Below the pieces are notes generated by a model. The model was not told where the DNA came from, searched no databases, and was given only the letters and a program-made list of their open reading frames with translations. The position numbers and the translations under genes were made by a program. Source: Pseudoalteromonas luteoviolacea (GTDB taxonomy: Bacteria; Pseudomonadota; Gammaproteobacteria; Enterobacterales; Alteromonadaceae). Taken from it: a stretch of 64,000 bases of DNA. Shown piece after piece: positions 9,395 to 18,870 of this stretch. The first letter of the stretch is position 1, and the number at the start of each line of letters is the position of its first letter. Location of the stretch: the NCBI RefSeq assembly GCF_021654285.1, contig NZ_JAKFZS010000005.1, forward strand, positions 186,001-250,000. Reading direction: 5' to 3'.

Positions 9395-11334
9395 TTTATT
9401 CTGCCTACTCTATCTTGTTTTGCATCAAACCAAGCCTGTGACATCAAAACTCCCCACAATGCTGATGCGTTATTTTGTTTACCAACGATATGATTCTCAA
9501 ATGCAGATATCACGGTATCTGGATTAAATATGCCATGCTTCAATAACATTTCTCTGGACAAAAGGTCCCCAGCCCACTCTTTAAGCTCCGATTTCAGCCA
9601 CAAATGAATTGGCACGCCAAAACCAAGCTTTGGCCTATCAAACGCTTCTTTAGGAACATATTTATGTAGCACTTGCTTCAGGGGCCATTTCGCATCTCCA
9701 GAACGATGTTTATCAGACAATTTAAATCGCCAAGCTGCATCAAAAACATTAGGGTCTAATAGAGGTATACGACCTTCGAGAGAAACCTGCATCGCAGCTC
9801 TATCCACCTTGGTTAAGATATCCCCAGGCAAATACTGCTCCGTATCATACGCCATCATTCGTTCAGCAGGAGCCAGACCCTCTTCTTCGCCCCACATCTG
9901 TGATACATCAGTAAAAAAGTGACTGCTATTACGCATGACACTCGCGTCTGCCCAATGCTTCATACTTAACTGATAGAGTTCATCGACACTTTGCGCCGTT
10001 ATCCAATCTGCAAACTTTTTAATTTTTAAGCCTAAATGCCCCTTACGCCCAAACTTCTCCGCATAAGGTTTCAGAAAGAAAAATGCATACTCTAGCATTG
10101 AAGGAGGTAGCGTTTTTAACATTGCAGCAATGGTTTTCCTGCAAGGTACTTTACCAATCTTATTCCACATCGCCTCAGCGGCTTGGTAACGTTTGTAACC
10201 ACAAAAGAACTCATCTCCACCATCACCACTTAAACAAACCGTCACTTTTTCTTTTGCAACTTTGCTTACTAGATACATAGGGATTTGAGATGCATCAGCA
10301 AATGGCTCATCAAACATCTCACCAAGCTTAGGAATGACATCTAAAGCATCTTGTTGTGTAAGGTACCTTTCATGGTGACGAGTTCCCAAATGCTCTGCAA
10401 CCATTTTTGCAAAGTCGGCCTCATTATACCCTTCTACATCAAACCCTATAGAGAAGGTATTAATGGGCTCAGATGAGTTTTTTTGCATAAGTGCAGTTAC
10501 AAGACTGGAGTCAACACCACCAGATAAGAAAGCTCCAAGCGGGACATCTGCATGCATTCTGAGCTTAACCGCATTTGAAAGCACTTCCTCCAAATGGGAT
10601 AAGCCTTCTTCCGTTGACTTATAGGCGTTGCTCTTTGCATTTAAAATTGCACTTCGCGAGGACCAATATTGTCGCTTTTCCATACTACCTGAAGGCGAAA
10701 ACTCTATATAACACCCAGGCATCACCTTTGAAATTGAGGTATAAATTGAATACGGGGCAGGAATATATCCAGTTTGGAGTTGCTTTGAAATGGCACATTG
10801 ATTCACTGAAAGGTTTAAATGAGGAAGCTGCTCAAAACAAGTGATTTCAGACGCAAAAAAGAACTGCTTCTCGTCCCAATAATAGTACAAAGGTTTTTCA
10901 CCAAATCTATCTCTAGCGAGATACAACTTAGATTCTTGTGTATCCCATAAAGCAAAAGCGAACATTCCATTAAACTTCTGCAAAGACACTTCTAAACCCC
11001 AGTGTGAGATTGCCTCTAAAATAATTTCAGTATCAGAGTGACCGCACCACTGTATATCAAATTGAGCATCCAGCTCTCTTTTTAATTCGGAAAAATTATA
11101 AACTTCGCCATTGTAAGCAATAATATACCTATCATTATGGGATGCCATGGGCTGCTTGCCAGCATCAGAAAGATCCATAATTGATAATCTTCTGTGCGCA
11201 AGTGCTACCTTACCATCATACCAAACACCACTTTGATCAGGCCCTCTATGCACTATAGCTTGGGACATTTTTTCAACTTCGATATGTAACGTTTCAGCAC
11301 CTAAAGCCGAAACACCTCCAGCTAATCCACACAC
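9391..11334 (-). CDS. Asparagine-synthase-like glutamine amidotransferase
   Basis: 647 residues with both AsnB domains. The N-terminal class II glutaminase starts MCGLAGG (Cys2 nucleophile after Met removal) with HRGPDQSG following; the synthetase domain has the PP-loop SGGVDSSLVTALM. GTG start sharing one base with the preceding stop codon. In polysaccharide loci, members of this family are thought to amidate sugar carboxyl groups, for example GalNAcA to GalNAcAN next to WbpO/WbpP-type genes in Pseudomonas aeruginosa O6. WbpO and WbpP are in the same locus here, so uronamide formation is a reasonable inference. Ordinary asparagine synthesis cannot be excluded. Confidence 0.82.
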   Translation of the reverse strand: MCGLAGGVSALGAETLHIEVEKMSQAIVHRGPDQSGVWYDGKVALAHRRLSIMDLSDAGKQPMASHNDRYIIAYNGEVYNFSELKRELDAQFDIQWCGHSDTEIILEAISHWGLEVSLQKFNGMFAFALWDTQESKLYLARDRFGEKPLYYYWDEKQFFFASEITCFEQLPHLNLSVNQCAISKQLQTGYIPAPYSIYTSISKVMPGCYIEFSPSGSMEKRQYWSSRSAILNAKSNAYKSTEEGLSHLEEVLSNAVKLRMHADVPLGAFLSGGVDSSLVTALMQKNSSEPINTFSIGFDVEGYNEADFAKMVAEHLGTRHHERYLTQQDALDVIPKLGEMFDEPFADASQIPMYLVSKVAKEKVTVCLSGDGGDEFFCGYKRYQAAEAMWNKIGKVPCRKTIAAMLKTLPPSMLEYAFFFLKPYAEKFGRKGHLGLKIKKFADWITAQSVDELYQLSMKHWADASVMRNSSHFFTDVSQMWGEEEGLAPAERMMAYDTEQYLPGDILTKVDRAAMQVSLEGRIPLLDPNVFDAAWRFKLSDKHRSGDAKWPLKQVLHKYVPKEAFDRPKLGFGVPIHLWLKSELKEWAGDLLSREMLLKHGIFNPDTVISAFENHIVGKQNNASALWGVLMSQAWFDAKQDRVGRIK

Positions 11335-12422
11335 TAGACATTTCCTACTGACATAAATTCTTTTGTAACCTTTTGAATAGAATACCTACTTCTCACTTCT
11401 TCAGCTGATTTTAAAGAAACTTCTGTGAGTTCATCCGCGCTGAGAAGCAAGTGATTAGCAATGATTGACACGCCCTTATTAACCTCCTTTGGTAAAAAGA
11501 CCCTGTTTGTATCGTTGACAATGAGCCTCGCATCTCCCACATCGGTCGAAAAACAGATACACCCATGAGACGCAGCCTCAGCCAATACATTAGGGAACCC
11601 CTCCGTGATAGACGATAATAAAAAGAAATCACATTCTTTATAAAATGAGGCCATATCATCGGTTGGGCCTCTTAAATTGAATCGGTTTCTATCTATGTTT
11701 AATTCATCAATCCATCTATTTAATATCTTGTTTTGGCTGTCCATGCCGCGGCCAACAATCGCAAATTCAATATTGGAGTGCGTACTTTGTAACTGGGCAG
11801 CTATACGAAAAAAAGTATTGAAGTCCTTTGCTTCATGAAATCGGCCTGCCCCACCAATAACTAACTTTTCACCGCTGAAATATTTAGTCTCAAAATCAGA
11901 AAAATAATAACCATTAGGAATATATACAGCTGTTTTTTGTGGGGAATAGCCAAATTGGACATGCTGTTTTAATGCTCTTTGAGCACAATATACAACCTTA
12001 TCAGGTACTTTACCTAACAGTTTACCAGCTCTAATTGCTACCTTTGTGCTTACAGACTCTGAGGCGTAATCATCTAATGAATGCCTTACTCCCCAACATA
12101 AATGAAAACGTTTAAATGAAATTACTTTAGAAAGTGCAGTTACAAAATTTGCATGGTACATCCAAGAAAATACTGTATCTACATTTGAAAGTTCTCTGAT
12201 TAACTTTAAGCTTGTCATAAGCATACTCAACGGCCCAGAAGCTCCAAGTGCAGTCGATTGAATATGCTCAGGAAGGCGCCTCTGCATATCAGGAGTGATT
12301 TGCATTAATGAAATGACTTTTATATTTTGGTCTTTTGGAGAGCTATTCAGCACTCTAATTAGCATACTCTCAGCACCACCTAATTCAGAAAAATTAGTGA
12401 TGACATGCATTACCTTTTTCAA
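11334..12422 (-). CDS. GT4-family glycosyltransferase
   Basis: About 362 residues. The GT-B fold is indicated by VMHVITNFSELGGAESMLIRVL at the N-terminus, GGAGRFHEAKDFNTFFRI in the second domain and SITEGFPNVLAEAASHGCI, the acidic donor-binding motif. The frame is open further upstream to 12470, but that would run into the polymerase gene. A TTG at 12422 with GGAG 8 bases before it is the best start, placed 11 bases after the polymerase stop. It is one of four repeat-unit transferases in locus 1. Confidence 0.78.
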   Translation of the reverse strand: MKKVMHVITNFSELGGAESMLIRVLNSSPKDQNIKVISLMQITPDMQRRLPEHIQSTALGASGPLSMLMTSLKLIRELSNVDTVFSWMYHANFVTALSKVISFKRFHLCWGVRHSLDDYASESVSTKVAIRAGKLLGKVPDKVVYCAQRALKQHVQFGYSPQKTAVYIPNGYYFSDFETKYFSGEKLVIGGAGRFHEAKDFNTFFRIAAQLQSTHSNIEFAIVGRGMDSQNKILNRWIDELNIDRNRFNLRGPTDDMASFYKECDFFLLSSITEGFPNVLAEAASHGCICFSTDVGDARLIVNDTNRVFLPKEVNKGVSIIANHLLLSADELTEVSLKSAEEVRSRYSIQKVTKEFMSVGNV

Positions 12423-12433
12423 AATAAACACTC

Positions 12434-13399
12434 CTAAAGTGGCTGGTACCTTCGCATATAAAGTTCCCAATGTTCAACTCTGAGATCTTTTGCTCCCCAA
12501 TCAAACCAAGCAGCGTATATCACATCGTTATAGCTGAAATGAAGAAAGCTATTTATCAAAGTTGGACTACCAATCATAGCAAAAAAGAATAGTACACACA
12601 GAAAAATAGAACTCGATTTCAATAAGTTCTTATGAATATAAACACGGGCCAGAACATTAATACTCGCCAAAAACTTTGCTTTTGCAAAAAAACTCAATAA
12701 TAGAATCACAACTAGCCCCATTAACTCTGTTTGTTTTTTCTCAAAAACAAGGCTTAAGGTTGTACTCAAAGAATCTAGGGTCAATTCATAACGAAAATTT
12801 TCATAGGAAGCAGCAGTCAATAAATTAAACTTGCTTGAGACATAAAACAGCATCAAAGTAAGTGTGAGCATGAATACAAATCTCAAGAAGTCTTTTTTGA
12901 GAAATAACAATCCGAATAAAAATATAATAATACCGACTGGGTGTAGAAGCCCACCTATTAAAAACACTTTTTTCTTAGTAACTAAATAAGATAGAAACCA
13001 CAGCAGTACCAATGATAATCCAGAATAAAAAAATGCCAATAAAAAAGAGGAGCCTATCAGCACACATACATACACAGAGCATTTATCACCATTATTATGT
13101 TGAGAAGATTTAAATAAAATTTTCGCAACATTATATATTGGATACGTAATAAGCATCGCTGAAATCCACCCCACAGGTATGCCTACTCGAGAGGTAATTT
13201 CATACAGATAACTCAACATTAAATACCTAGGCAGTACAACATGCCCAAACAGCAAGTCCGAACTATTGATTATTGAATCATAAAAATAGTAAGAGACACT
13301 ATGGGAGTAAAAATCAAAACCAGTAGAGTTACAGGCAAACAGGAAAAAGGCCACAACTGAGAAAAAAAGCCCATTTTTATCAAATGTTAACAACCTCAT
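12434..13399 (-). CDS. wzy: Putative Wzy repeat-unit polymerase
   Basis: 321 residues, almost wholly hydrophobic with around eight to ten predicted membrane segments and short charged loops, which is the look of a Wzy/EpsG-type polymerase. There is no strong sequence signature, as is usual for Wzy. It sits among the glycosyltransferases of a locus that has Wzx, Wza and Wzc but no other polytopic candidate, so assignment is by elimination. ATG start overlaps the upstream TGA (ATGA). Confidence 0.65.
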   Translation of the reverse strand: MRLLTFDKNGLFFSVVAFFLFACNSTGFDFYSHSVSYYFYDSIINSSDLLFGHVVLPRYLMLSYLYEITSRVGIPVGWISAMLITYPIYNVAKILFKSSQHNNGDKCSVYVCVLIGSSFLLAFFYSGLSLVLLWFLSYLVTKKKVFLIGGLLHPVGIIIFLFGLLFLKKDFLRFVFMLTLTLMLFYVSSKFNLLTAASYENFRYELTLDSLSTTLSLVFEKKQTELMGLVVILLLSFFAKAKFLASINVLARVYIHKNLLKSSSIFLCVLFFFAMIGSPTLINSFLHFSYNDVIYAAWFDWGAKDLRVEHWELYMRRYQPL

Positions 13400-14184
13400 C
13401 TAATTAGCCTAATTCCAGAATAATATAAAATTCTAACAAAGACTCCGATGAAAGTAGTCAAAGATGCATGCTTTACAAATTTTAATCTCTTGTAATGATA
13501 TTTAATCAGCTTATCCGAACGACTCTTTATTGCTTTACGGGTACTTAATCGGTCATCGCCACTAGAGTCATACCCTCGAATAATCTTATCACTCAAAAAA
13601 ACTTTATATTTCTGCGAGGCGAGCTGTAAATAAGCTAAACTTTCACACCCCCTAAGTGATACATTATATGGAAATTTCTGCGCTGCTTTTCTCTTCATTA
13701 CAGGTAGACATTCACCTGGAGTTCCACGGTTAAGTAAACGTCGAATATCGATTTCTTTCTCAGATTCTGGTGCACCTATTAACTCCTTGCTTTCTAAATC
13801 AGAACAGCGGAAAAATATAAGATCCATCTTATTTAACCTATTCAACTCTGCAGCCAATAGCTCTCCACTGCCGGCCAAGAAAATATCATCTGAGTCCATG
13901 AAAGCAACCCACTCTCCAGAGGCGTTTTCTACACCTACATTTTTAGCCCCAGTTACACCCAAATTTTCTGGGAGCTCGACAAGCTTAATAACGCCGCTTG
14001 CAATTTCCTTTTCATAACTTAGCTTTACATTTTCAATGGTATCATCTGACGAACAGTCATCGACTAATATAATTTCCTGAGCATAACCTTGCTCAACAAG
14101 TTTCAATGACGAGCTCAGTGAATCTGACAATATATGCGCCCTGTTATAAGTAGGCGTAACGATTGACAAAGAAATGGTTTGCAC
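13396..14184 (-). CDS. GT2-family glycosyltransferase
   Basis: 262 residues. The GT-A fold begins LSIVTPTYNRAHIL, with ILVDDCSSDDTIENV binding the nucleotide and VAFMDSDDIF as the metal-binding DxD motif. There are no membrane helices except a weakly hydrophobic tail. GTG start with AAGGA 6 bases upstream. It ends in a 4-base overlap with wzy. Donor and acceptor unknown; it should act on the undecaprenyl-linked repeat unit on the cytoplasmic side. Confidence 0.82.
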   Translation of the reverse strand: MQTISLSIVTPTYNRAHILSDSLSSSLKLVEQGYAQEIILVDDCSSDDTIENVKLSYEKEIASGVIKLVELPENLGVTGAKNVGVENASGEWVAFMDSDDIFLAGSGELLAAELNRLNKMDLIFFRCSDLESKELIGAPESEKEIDIRRLLNRGTPGECLPVMKRKAAQKFPYNVSLRGCESLAYLQLASQKYKVFLSDKIIRGYDSSGDDRLSTRKAIKSRSDKLIKYHYKRLKFVKHASLTTFIGVFVRILYYSGIRLIR

Positions 14185-14218
14185 AAAAATTCCTTAATAT
14201 TAGATAGATTAAATCAGC

Positions 14219-15100
14219 TTATTTAACTAGTATATTAAAAAAACCATGATATAACTTTTTATTTACAACAACACCAACATCATATTTCAGTGCTCTGAAT
14301 AATGCTTTAAACGCCTTAGTTTTATTATTCAAAGCCATTGAAATTGCATACCCCAGCAAGTTATTTGCAATTGCTTGGCGTTTTAATTTTTTATCACACT
14401 CAAAACGGTTAATTAATTCAACATTCTTTTCAAACAATTTATCTATATTAGAAGAAGTATTGCTGCCATGACGTCTATAATAGGCATAAAACTCTTTACT
14501 ACTGAAAATACACTTCCCATACTTTTCTGTAATCGACAACTGTATGTACCTGTCTTCGATTACAACATCCTCTGGAATAGGACTCACTTCTTTAAGAGCT
14601 ACAGAATCAATTAACATTGTCGGAGCTAATAGCTTAGCTCGATTCAATAGAATGTCTTCATAGTCATACACAGTCTCTGCGACATTAGTCTTACCTATTA
14701 AAGTTCCATTATCGTCAATATTCTTTACAGCCCCAAATACTGCTTTGATATTTAGATCACGATGCATAATAGCAACTTGAGACGCGATTCGTCCTGGTAG
14801 CATTGCATCATCTGATGCAAATAGCGCAATATAATCACCTGTAGCTAATGAAATACCTTCATTTAGTGTTGCACATGCCCCTTTATTTGGCCTATGAATA
14901 AAATGAAAGCGTACAAAACGTTCATTGCAAACTTGCTCAAAAGATTGAATTTTTTTAACTGAATCATCTTTCGAACCATCATCAATAATAATGAGTTCAA
15001 TATTTTGATAGCTTTGTTCTATGATGCTCTGAATGCAATCTTCAACATAATCCTGATGGTTATAGCAAGGCACTACTACTGTAACTAGCTTCTCACTCAT
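14219..15100 (-). CDS. GT2-family glycosyltransferase
   Basis: 293 residues with VTVVVPCYNHQDYVEDCIQSI at the start, LIIIDDGSKDDSV, and IALFASDDAM in place of the DxD motif, all GT2/GT-A hallmarks. It lies 3 bases after the acyltransferase gene. The repeat-unit position cannot be inferred. Strongly AT-rich coding, like its neighbours in this part of the locus. Confidence 0.82.
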   Translation of the reverse strand: MSEKLVTVVVPCYNHQDYVEDCIQSIIEQSYQNIELIIIDDGSKDDSVKKIQSFEQVCNERFVRFHFIHRPNKGACATLNEGISLATGDYIALFASDDAMLPGRIASQVAIMHRDLNIKAVFGAVKNIDDNGTLIGKTNVAETVYDYEDILLNRAKLLAPTMLIDSVALKEVSPIPEDVVIEDRYIQLSITEKYGKCIFSSKEFYAYYRRHGSNTSSNIDKLFEKNVELINRFECDKKLKRQAIANNLLGYAISMALNNKTKAFKALFRALKYDVGVVVNKKLYHGFFNILVK

Positions 15101-15103
15101 CTA

Positions 15104-15745
15104 TTATTCCTCTTTAGCCGGAAAGTTAGCCCCATTTAAGCTTTTAATAAATTTTGCAGGTATACCTGCATATAAGGCATTTTCCATAACGTCCTGTGTG
15201 ACTATTGAGCCACTTGCTATTACTGAACCACTGCCAATAGTTACATTCTTTAAGACTTGCACATTCGAGCCTATAAAAACGTCATCGCCAATCTCAACAT
15301 CACCATATCCATAATCATTCGTGTTTCTATGCGCTTTATCAAGCCCATGAAAATCAGAGTCAGTAACAAAGAAGTTAGGCCCTACTTGGCACCTTTTCCC
15401 AATACGAACCGAGGATTTGTCAGCGATGATCACAAAGTTATTATTTAATTGAGAGCCCGCGTCTATCTCAATACTTGCCCCTATGTTTCTGGCCTCTATG
15501 TAACCGCACCCAGTCAATAAATATGGAGAAGGCCAGCACCCTAACGATACACTATTAAGCTGAATTGCCCCCTTTCCTACAAACTGGGTTGGTTGAAATA
15601 CCTTAACATTATTTAAAATAGGCTTGTTGTTTGAGTAAAAAAGCCTATACAAGCTACACCTAAATGCGCAACTCACTCTTATAAAGAGTTGACCTGTTGC
15701 GTAACGAACACCTAAGCTCTTAAGTGACCTAATTCTACTAATCAC
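15104..15745 (-). CDS. Hexapeptide-repeat acyltransferase (LbH family)
   Basis: 213 residues. Isoleucine-rich hexapeptide repeats run from about residue 85 onward (VRIGKRCQVGPNFFVTDSDFHG, then GDVEIGDDVFIGSNVQVLKNVTIGSGSVIASGSIV), the left-handed beta-helix of sugar O- or N-acetyltransferases; the His in DSDFHG is the probable catalytic residue. GTG start overlaps the wzx TGA. The most likely role is O-acetylation of a repeat-unit sugar. It is not a PglD- or FdtC-type protein, because it lacks their N-terminal features. Confidence 0.78.
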   Translation of the reverse strand: MISRIRSLKSLGVRYATGQLFIRVSCAFRCSLYRLFYSNNKPILNNVKVFQPTQFVGKGAIQLNSVSLGCWPSPYLLTGCGYIEARNIGASIEIDAGSQLNNNFVIIADKSSVRIGKRCQVGPNFFVTDSDFHGLDKAHRNTNDYGYGDVEIGDDVFIGSNVQVLKNVTIGSGSVIASGSIVTQDVMENALYAGIPAKFIKSLNGANFPAKEE

Positions 15746-16989
15746 AAAATATCCTTGCGTTTTAAATAATAAAATAAAAAGCAGAAATGCAAGAGGTAGT
15801 TGGCAGCATAAGCAATAGCAGCTCCCTCTAAACCATAATCACTTACAAACACCTTTACTAAAACCACAAACAATAGAGAGAAAATAATTTCAGATGCCAT
15901 AAATGCTTTAAAAAAAGCTCTTGCCGTTAATACATAACCGAGTAACCAACTGGCAATTTTAATAACATCACCAACCAACTGCCAAGGTAGGAGCTGTGCG
16001 ACAGGAGTAAACTCTTCACTAAAGAGTAAGGTAATTAAAGAGTCACCAATTAGAAAAATAACAAAGCTAGCGACAATAGCCATCGGTAAAATAAACAGAT
16101 AACCACTCAGTACTTCTTTTCTAATTTGAATATTTTCTTTTAATTCCGATAATCGCGGTAAATAATAGACGCCTAAAGTCATGGTGACTAACATTAAATA
16201 AGCATTACTGAATCTAAATAAAGCTTCCCAGTATCCTGCAGCCTCCATACCTAATGAGTCGCCAATAAAGCCCCTCACAAGTATATGGCTAAGTGGTACA
16301 CATAACGCACTGGTCAGTGCCATCAAGGTAAATTTTGACAGGTTTTGTAAATGATTCCAATCCACCCCCTGAACTAAATACCTCAGCTTAAACCATGTTT
16401 TTTGTGAAATAATAATAATTGTGGCTAAGCATGAAATTGATTGGTACGTAGCCAGTGAAATCAATGCACCAACAGTTCCCCAATAGTAGGTGAGCAAACA
16501 AGTAAATACTAAAGACGCTAAGCTGCCTATAATATTTGCGAGCACATACGAAGGGATTTCTTTCTTTCCATTTAAGATAGCTAGCAGCAACGCATTAATC
16601 ACAAAGAAAACTAACGCTATCGCAAACCATGAAAATACATTAGAAAGCGACTCATCTTTTAAAAAGTAGGAAGCTAACTCTTGATTAAAGATAAATATTA
16701 ACAACGAAAAAAGCGTAGTAAGACCTATCGAAAACGTTCCCGCTGTACTCCACACTCTGATTTGAGTGGCTTCATCGTCATAGTGCTGCGCAGTATACTT
16801 TGTAACACCAGTATTGAGAGCTCCACTGGCAAATGTCGTCAACATCTGCACAGCATTTTGGAACTGACCAATTAAAGCATACCCCGAAGGGCCTAAGTAA
16901 ATAGCTAACACTTTATTTATACCCAATAGAGTTGCAATTTTGATAATTACAGCAACCCCATTGAGTAAGCTTGTTTTAAGCAAATTCAT
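15742..16989 (-). CDS. wzx: Wzx-type oligosaccharide flippase (locus 1)
   Basis: 415 residues with about twelve hydrophobic helices and a start MNLLKTSLLNGVAVIIKIATLLGINKVLAI typical of the polysaccharide-transporter (MOP) superfamily; GPSGYALIGQFQNAVQM is the conserved N-terminal loop region. It should carry the undecaprenyl-linked repeat unit across the inner membrane for Wzy. The sequence resembles the O-antigen flippases of enterobacterial ECA/Fuc4NAc or Qui3N loci, in keeping with the amino-sugar genes directly upstream. The TAA of fdtB runs into its ATG (TAAATG). Confidence 0.85.
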   Translation of the reverse strand: MNLLKTSLLNGVAVIIKIATLLGINKVLAIYLGPSGYALIGQFQNAVQMLTTFASGALNTGVTKYTAQHYDDEATQIRVWSTAGTFSIGLTTLFSLLIFIFNQELASYFLKDESLSNVFSWFAIALVFFVINALLLAILNGKKEIPSYVLANIIGSLASLVFTCLLTYYWGTVGALISLATYQSISCLATIIIISQKTWFKLRYLVQGVDWNHLQNLSKFTLMALTSALCVPLSHILVRGFIGDSLGMEAAGYWEALFRFSNAYLMLVTMTLGVYYLPRLSELKENIQIRKEVLSGYLFILPMAIVASFVIFLIGDSLITLLFSEEFTPVAQLLPWQLVGDVIKIASWLLGYVLTARAFFKAFMASEIIFSLLFVVLVKVFVSDYGLEGAAIAYAANYLLHFCFLFYYLKRKDIL

Positions 16990-18105
16990 TTATTCTTCTA
17001 ACCGAAAAGAGTTACAAGCTGTAATGACTTGATTAACTTCTTCCTCTGACATAACTGGGCTAATAGGTAAGCTCAAGATATTATTATGAATGTTTTCGGT
17101 TAACGGCAGTGATACATCACCCATTAAGGTGCTGTAAGCTTTTTGATGGTGTGGTGGGATCGGGTAATGAATAACATACTGTATTCCATACTGCTTTAGA
17201 TGCGCTTCAAAACGCTCCCTGTAGGGGGTTTCTATCACAAACAAATGATAAGCATGCTCGCTTTCTGATGAGACATCACCAGATAAAGAGATAAACTCTG
17301 AATTTATCTCAGTTCGATACTTTCTTGCAACTAAACGACGCGCTTCTGTCTCACTATCAAGGTATTTTAGTTTGACACTAAGCATCGCAGCTTGAATTTC
17401 ATCCAATCGACTATTAACGCCTTGATATATATTCTCATACTTCTTATGGGAACCATAATTTCTCAATGCAATAATAGTTTCAGCTAATTCTGTATCGTTT
17501 GTTGTAATTGCACCGGCATCACCTAATGCGCCAAGATTCTTACCAGGATAAAAGCTAAAAGCGCCTGCATGCCCCCAATTACCGCATTTCTTTTCAGAAA
17601 GTTCGGCTCCATGGGATTGAGCACAATCTTCTAAAACCAACAAGTTAAACTCATCAGCAATCTTCATAATTTCACTCATAGGCGAAATTCGACCGTACAA
17701 ATGAACAGGCAAAATTGCTTTAACATTGTCATTCATCGCAGCAAGAATATTACTTTTGCTGAGGTTATATGACTGCTCATCAGGTTCAACCAGGACAGGC
17801 ATCAAGTTGTTTTCTGTTATAGCGAGTATTGAAGCAATATAGGTATTTGCAGGTACAATTACCCCATCACCATCTTTCAATTTGCCAAGCTCTTTCCATG
17901 CCCTTAAAGTCAAAGTTAACGCATCAAGTCCATTTGCTACACCAATGGCATATTCAGTACCACAGTATTTAGCAAAGCTCTCTTCAAACGCAGTAACTTC
18001 ACTGCCTAAAATATACCAACCGGAATCAATTACTCTTGCACAAGCCGCCTTTAGCTCTGACTCATACTGTGCGTTGATTTCTTTTAAATCCAAAAACTTA
18101 ATCAT
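16990..18105 (-). CDS. fdtB: dTDP-3-keto-6-deoxyhexose aminotransferase (FdtB/QdtB-like)
   Basis: About 371 residues of the DegT/DnrJ/EryC1 PLP family. EDCAQSHGA and [16 protein letters not shown] (Schiff-base Lys) are the family motifs; [15 protein letters not shown] and the SGWYILG segment match the FdtB/QdtB subgroup. The frame is open up to 18141, but GGGA lies 6 bases before the ATG at 18105, which overlaps the end of the previous gene by 8 bases. With fdtA and rmlA/rmlB upstream it should aminate the 3-keto sugar to dTDP-Fuc3N or dTDP-Qui3N. Confidence 0.86.
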   Translation of the reverse strand: MIKFLDLKEINAQYESELKAACARVIDSGWYILGSEVTAFEESFAKYCGTEYAIGVANGLDALTLTLRAWKELGKLKDGDGVIVPANTYIASILAITENNLMPVLVEPDEQSYNLSKSNILAAMNDNVKAILPVHLYGRISPMSEIMKIADEFNLLVLEDCAQSHGAELSEKKCGNWGHAGAFSFYPGKNLGALGDAGAITTNDTELAETIIALRNYGSHKKYENIYQGVNSRLDEIQAAMLSVKLKYLDSETEARRLVARKYRTEINSEFISLSGDVSSESEHAYHLFVIETPYRERFEAHLKQYGIQYVIHYPIPPHHQKAYSTLMGDVSLPLTENIHNNILSLPISPVMSEEEVNQVITACNSFRLEE

Positions 18106-18856
18106 TGTCATTCCCAGAAAACTCAAACTTCCAATTTTCAACTACGTTGTCTGGATACCCTCTATGAAAATGTCTTCTCCACGGATATGCCTGTCCACCA
18201 TCTGCTGTTTTTAATTTGATTTTTTCAATTGCACAGACGTCTTTTGCAGGATTTCCCACAAATACTCGGCCTGTCGGTACATCTTTACCGACAATACTTC
18301 CCGCACCAACAAGTGTATCTGGCTCGACCTGTATACCCGGTAAAATAACCGACATCGTAGCGATTACAGCGTAATCTCCAATGGTTACACCTTGTTGCAC
18401 TTCACTCGGAGGGTGTGGATCATTAGTCAAGACAACATACGGGAATATCCAAACAAAGTTTCCTACTTTGCTATGGTGTCCTATATGGACGTTGCTGTGA
18501 CACTTTACATAATCACCAATTTCGCAAAAGCCTTGTATATCACCCAAAGTGCCTAACTGAAAATCAGTACCAATTTGTGAGTGCTCTCTAACGGTTACTC
18601 TGTGACCAGTTTGAAGATTATCACCAATCGTCGATGCGGCATAAAATACAGAATGACTTCGAATTAAACTATTTCGCCCTATTTTCAGCGGGGAAGACCC
18701 TGTATTACCATTTTCTTTCCCTAATTCGCAGTATGCTTCTATATGACAATCATCGCCCAACTCAACATTATCGTGGATGATAGAAAATGGCCCTACTGTA
18801 ACATTAGCACCAAGCTTTGCTTTAGGGCTGACTATTGCAGTTTCATGTATAAACAT
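18098..18856 (-). CDS. fdtC: Hexapeptide-repeat N-acyltransferase (FdtC/WxcM-like)
   Basis: About 252 residues made almost wholly of hexapeptide repeats ([34 protein letters not shown] onward). [31 protein letters not shown] holds the His cluster and the NDPHPPS loop typical of amino-sugar acyltransferases. The frame extends to a GTG at 18865, but AAGGTG there is better read as the ribosome-binding site of the ATG at 18856. Lying between fdtB and an acyl-CoA dehydrogenase, it should N-acylate the 3-amino-3,6-dideoxy sugar. The acyl donor may be acetyl-CoA or 3-hydroxybutyryl-CoA; sequence alone does not decide. Confidence 0.8.
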   Translation of the reverse strand: MFIHETAIVSPKAKLGANVTVGPFSIIHDNVELGDDCHIEAYCELGKENGNTGSSPLKIGRNSLIRSHSVFYAASTIGDNLQTGHRVTVREHSQIGTDFQLGTLGDIQGFCEIGDYVKCHSNVHIGHHSKVGNFVWIFPYVVLTNDPHPPSEVQQGVTIGDYAVIATMSVILPGIQVEPDTLVGAGSIVGKDVPTGRVFVGNPAKDVCAIEKIKLKTADGGQAYPWRRHFHRGYPDNVVENWKFEFSGNDND

Positions 18857-18870
18857 ATTATTCACCTTAA

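Noticed and set aside
9391..11334. Plain asparagine synthetase as housekeeping gene
   Set aside because: Not excluded, but the overlapping coupling to two glycosyltransferase genes makes a polysaccharide role more likely.
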